64,000 nt of DNA, taken from NCBI GenBank assembly GCA_030435675.1, contig CM059624.1, positions 16,673,769 to 16,737,768 of the forward strand, read 5' to 3'. Source of the stretch: Steinernema hermaphroditum (lineage: Eukaryota > Nematoda > Chromadorea > Rhabditida > Steinernematidae). This document shows positions 62,501-64,000 of this stretch, piece after piece. Made by a program: the position numbers and the translations under genes. Each line of letters begins with the position of its first letter. The stretch's first letter is position 1. Under the pieces are notes generated by a model. The model was not told the DNA's origin. It ran no database searches and saw only the letters and a program-made list of their open reading frames with translations.

Positions 62501-63469
62501 AACTCTTTGTATGAACAAGGCCCTAACTGTCTCGAATTGAAAGTTTTGCAGGAAACTAAGATAGTCCACAGTAATCCGAACGGGAATAGGCGCGTTCGAT
62601 CAGGCTCGTGCAGTTCTACAAGATGGAATCATAAAAATGATATGGTACTTTGGAGGAGGAGGGTCAGATGCAGAACTCTTTGCATGAACAAGGCCCTATC
62701 TGTCTCGAATTGAAAGTTTTGCAGGAAACTAAGATAGTCCACAGTAATCCCAACGGGAATAGGCGCGTTCGATCAGGCTCGTGCAGTTCTACAAGATCCA
62801 ATCATAAAAATGCTATGGTACTTTGGAGCAGGAGGGTCAGATGCAGAGCTCTTTGCATGAACAAGGCCCTATCTGTCTCGAATTGAAAGTTTTGCAGGAA
62901 ACTAAGATAGTCCACAGGAAATCCAACGGAGAGTAGGGGCGTTCGATCAGGCTCGTGCAGTTCTACAAGATCCAATCATAAAAATGCTATGGTACTTTGG
63001 AGCAGGAGGGTCAGATGCAGAGCTCTTGGTGTGAGCAAGGGCCCTGCTGTCTCGAATTGAAAGTTTTGCAGGAAACTAAGATAGTCCACAGTAATCCCAA
63101 CGGGAATAGGCGCGTTCGATCAGGCTCGTGCAGTTCTACAAGATCCAATCATAAAAATGATATGGTACTTTGGAGCAGGAGGGTCAGATGCAGAACTCTT
63201 TGCATGAACAAGGCCCTATCTGTCTCGAATTGAAAGTTTTGCAGGAAACTAAGATAGTCCACAGTAAATCCAACGAGAGTAGGCGCGTTCGATCAGGCTC
63301 GTGCAGTTCTACAAGATCCAATCATAAAAATGCTATGGTACTTTGGAGCAGGAGGGTCAGATGCAGAACTCTTTGTATGAACAAGGCCCTATCTGTCTCG
63401 AATTGAAAGTTTTGCAGGAAACTAAGATAGTCCACAGTAAATCCAACGGGAATAGGCGCGTTCGATCAG

Positions 63470-64000
63470 GCTCGTGCAGTTGTACAAGATGGAATCATAA
63501 AAATGATATGGTACTTTGGAGCAGGAGGGGCCGATGCAGAGCTCTTGGTGTGAGCAAGGGGCCTCGCTGTCTCGAATTGAAAGTTTTGCAGGAAACTAAG
63601 ATAGTCCACAGTAATCCCAACGGGAATAGGCGCGCTCGATCAGGCTCGTGCAGTTCTACAAGATCCAATCATAAAAATGCTATGGTACTTTGGAGCAGGA
63701 GGGTCAGATGCAGAGCTTTTGGTGTGAGCAAGGGCCCTGCTGTCTCGAATTGAAAGTTTTGCAGGAAACTAAGATAGTCCACAGGAAACCCAACGAGAGT
63801 AGGCGCGTTCGATCAGGCTCGTGCAGTTCTACAAGATCCAATCATAAAAATGCTATGGTACTTTGGAGCAGGAGGGTCAGATGCAGAGCTTTTGGTATGA
63901 ACGAGGCCCTATCTGTCTCGAATTGAAAGTTTTGCAGGAAACTAAGATAGTCCACAGTAATCCCAACGGGAATAGGCGCGTTCGATCAAGCTCGTGCAGT
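63470..64000. repeat. Diverged monomers at the right end
   Basis: About ten substitutions that are rare or absent elsewhere fall in the last 530 bases. They include changes at 63482 (C to G), 63530-63532 (GGCCGATG for GTCAGATG), 63561 and 63565 (GGGGCCTCGC), 63635 (GCGCGCTCG), 63718 and 63891 (GAGCTTTT, shared by two neighbours), 63789 (GAAACCC), 63903 (ACGAGG) and 63989 (ATCAAGCTCG). Monomers near an array edge are expected to be homogenised less, so a boundary may lie not far to the right. Confidence 0.7.

Larger units (their letters stand above)
61300..63000. repeat. Trimer spacing of GTAGGGGCG copies
   Basis: GTAGGGGCG lies at 61381, 61901, 62419 and 62933, with spacings of 520, 518 and 514 bp, about three monomers each. 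This contrasts with the 5-monomer spacing at 56.7-58.5 kb. The copy at 62933 also has one extra base (AACGGAGAG). Confidence 0.65.
56530..63985. repeat. Zone D of the array: returns to zone B haplotypes
   Basis: From about 56.54 kb the copies again carry AGTAATCCGAACGG, the linked AAGATGGAATCAT plus AATGATATGG pair, CTAAGGTAGTCC and GAGTAGGGGCG. These alleles were common at 16-18.6 kb and were nearly absent through zone C. Shortened GCATAACTC copies also return. No gene seen. Confidence 0.78.
1..64000. repeat. Satellite DNA array, about 173-bp monomer, about 370 copies
   Basis: The landmark TCAGGCTCGTG recurs every 173 or 174 bases from position 1 to the right end, always on the given strand. 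The hand count is 370 complete units and a 15-base remainder. Most copies differ at fewer than about 10 sites, and the differences are shared among many copies, which is the pattern left by unequal crossover and gene conversion. No inversion, mobile element or unique sequence breaks the array, and both window edges lie inside it. The unit length is close to nucleosomal DNA plus linker, as in many centromeric satellites. I do not recognise the family, so the centromeric role is inference. A tandem gene family is the alternative, but no open frame or RNA fold is conserved in a gene-like way. Confidence 0.98.

Noticed and set aside
1..64000. CRISPR array
   Set aside because: The period is regular, but the whole unit is repeated. 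There are no short direct repeats with unique spacers.
1..64000. Primate alpha satellite
   Set aside because: The length is close (171 versus 173 bp), but the monomer does not resemble the alpha consensus that I know. Only the weak CENP-B-like motif is in common.
1..64000. Tandem RNA gene array (5S rRNA, snRNA or spliced leader)
   Set aside because: I see no 5S internal control region, Sm site or conserved gene/spacer division; variation is spread over several boxes of the unit with indels tolerated.
1..64000. Assembly artefact from repeated copying of one read
   Set aside because: Copies carry different, partly unique changes (18180, 6431, 62468), and zones have distinct alleles, so the array is not a simple collapse or loop. 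Exact copy number still depends on the assembly.

Overview
The whole window is one uninterrupted head-to-tail satellite DNA array. The unit is about 173 bp (173 or 174 bp in nearly all copies). Counting by hand on the landmark TCAGGCTCGTG, I get 370 complete monomers from base 1 to about 63,985, plus a 15-base start of the next one, a mean of about 172.9 bp. Every copy is in the same orientation. I found no transposon, no unique sequence, no RNA gene, no CRISPR array and no credible protein-coding gene. The open reading frames of 65 to 310 codons that can be drawn through the array are shadows of the repeat.

The organism is a eukaryote, most likely animal or plant, with large homogeneous satellite arrays read by long-read assembly. 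The unit is close to nucleosome length, about 45% G+C by my count of one consensus copy, with six CpG per copy. I do not recognise the family. It is not primate alpha satellite as I remember it. Several centromeric satellites have similar lengths (alpha 171 bp, Rhynchospora Tyba about 172 bp, Xenopus FCR about 174 bp), but length alone does not place it. A centromeric or pericentromeric location is an inference.

The array divides into four zones by linked variants. Zone A (1 to about 15.9 kb) is dominated by an ACAGGAAATCC..GAGAGTAGG allele, with many copies carrying an extra G (GAGGGG) and a GCATAACTC allele; it holds visible multi-monomer duplications. Zone B (about 15.9 to 28.6 kb) is dominated by ACAGTAAATCC, with a 5-monomer higher-order unit of about 853 bp and runs of identical monomers. 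Zone C (about 28.6 to 56.5 kb) is dominated by ACAGTAATCCCAACGGGAATAGG, with many 174-bp copies carrying GGGCCCTA. Zone D (about 56.5 to 64 kb) returns to the marker haplotypes of zone B, including the 5-monomer unit at 854 bp spacing. The last 0.5 kb carries an excess of private substitutions, as expected near an array edge.

The features most worth a second look are: an indel hotspot at one position of the monomer that is linked to one downstream allele; an 8-of-9 match to the CENP-B box in one common monomer type; several short dyad symmetries, some created or lengthened by the commonest variants; recombinant alleles that look like crossovers or conversion tracts between monomer types; and the shared higher-order unit of zones B and D, 40 kb apart.
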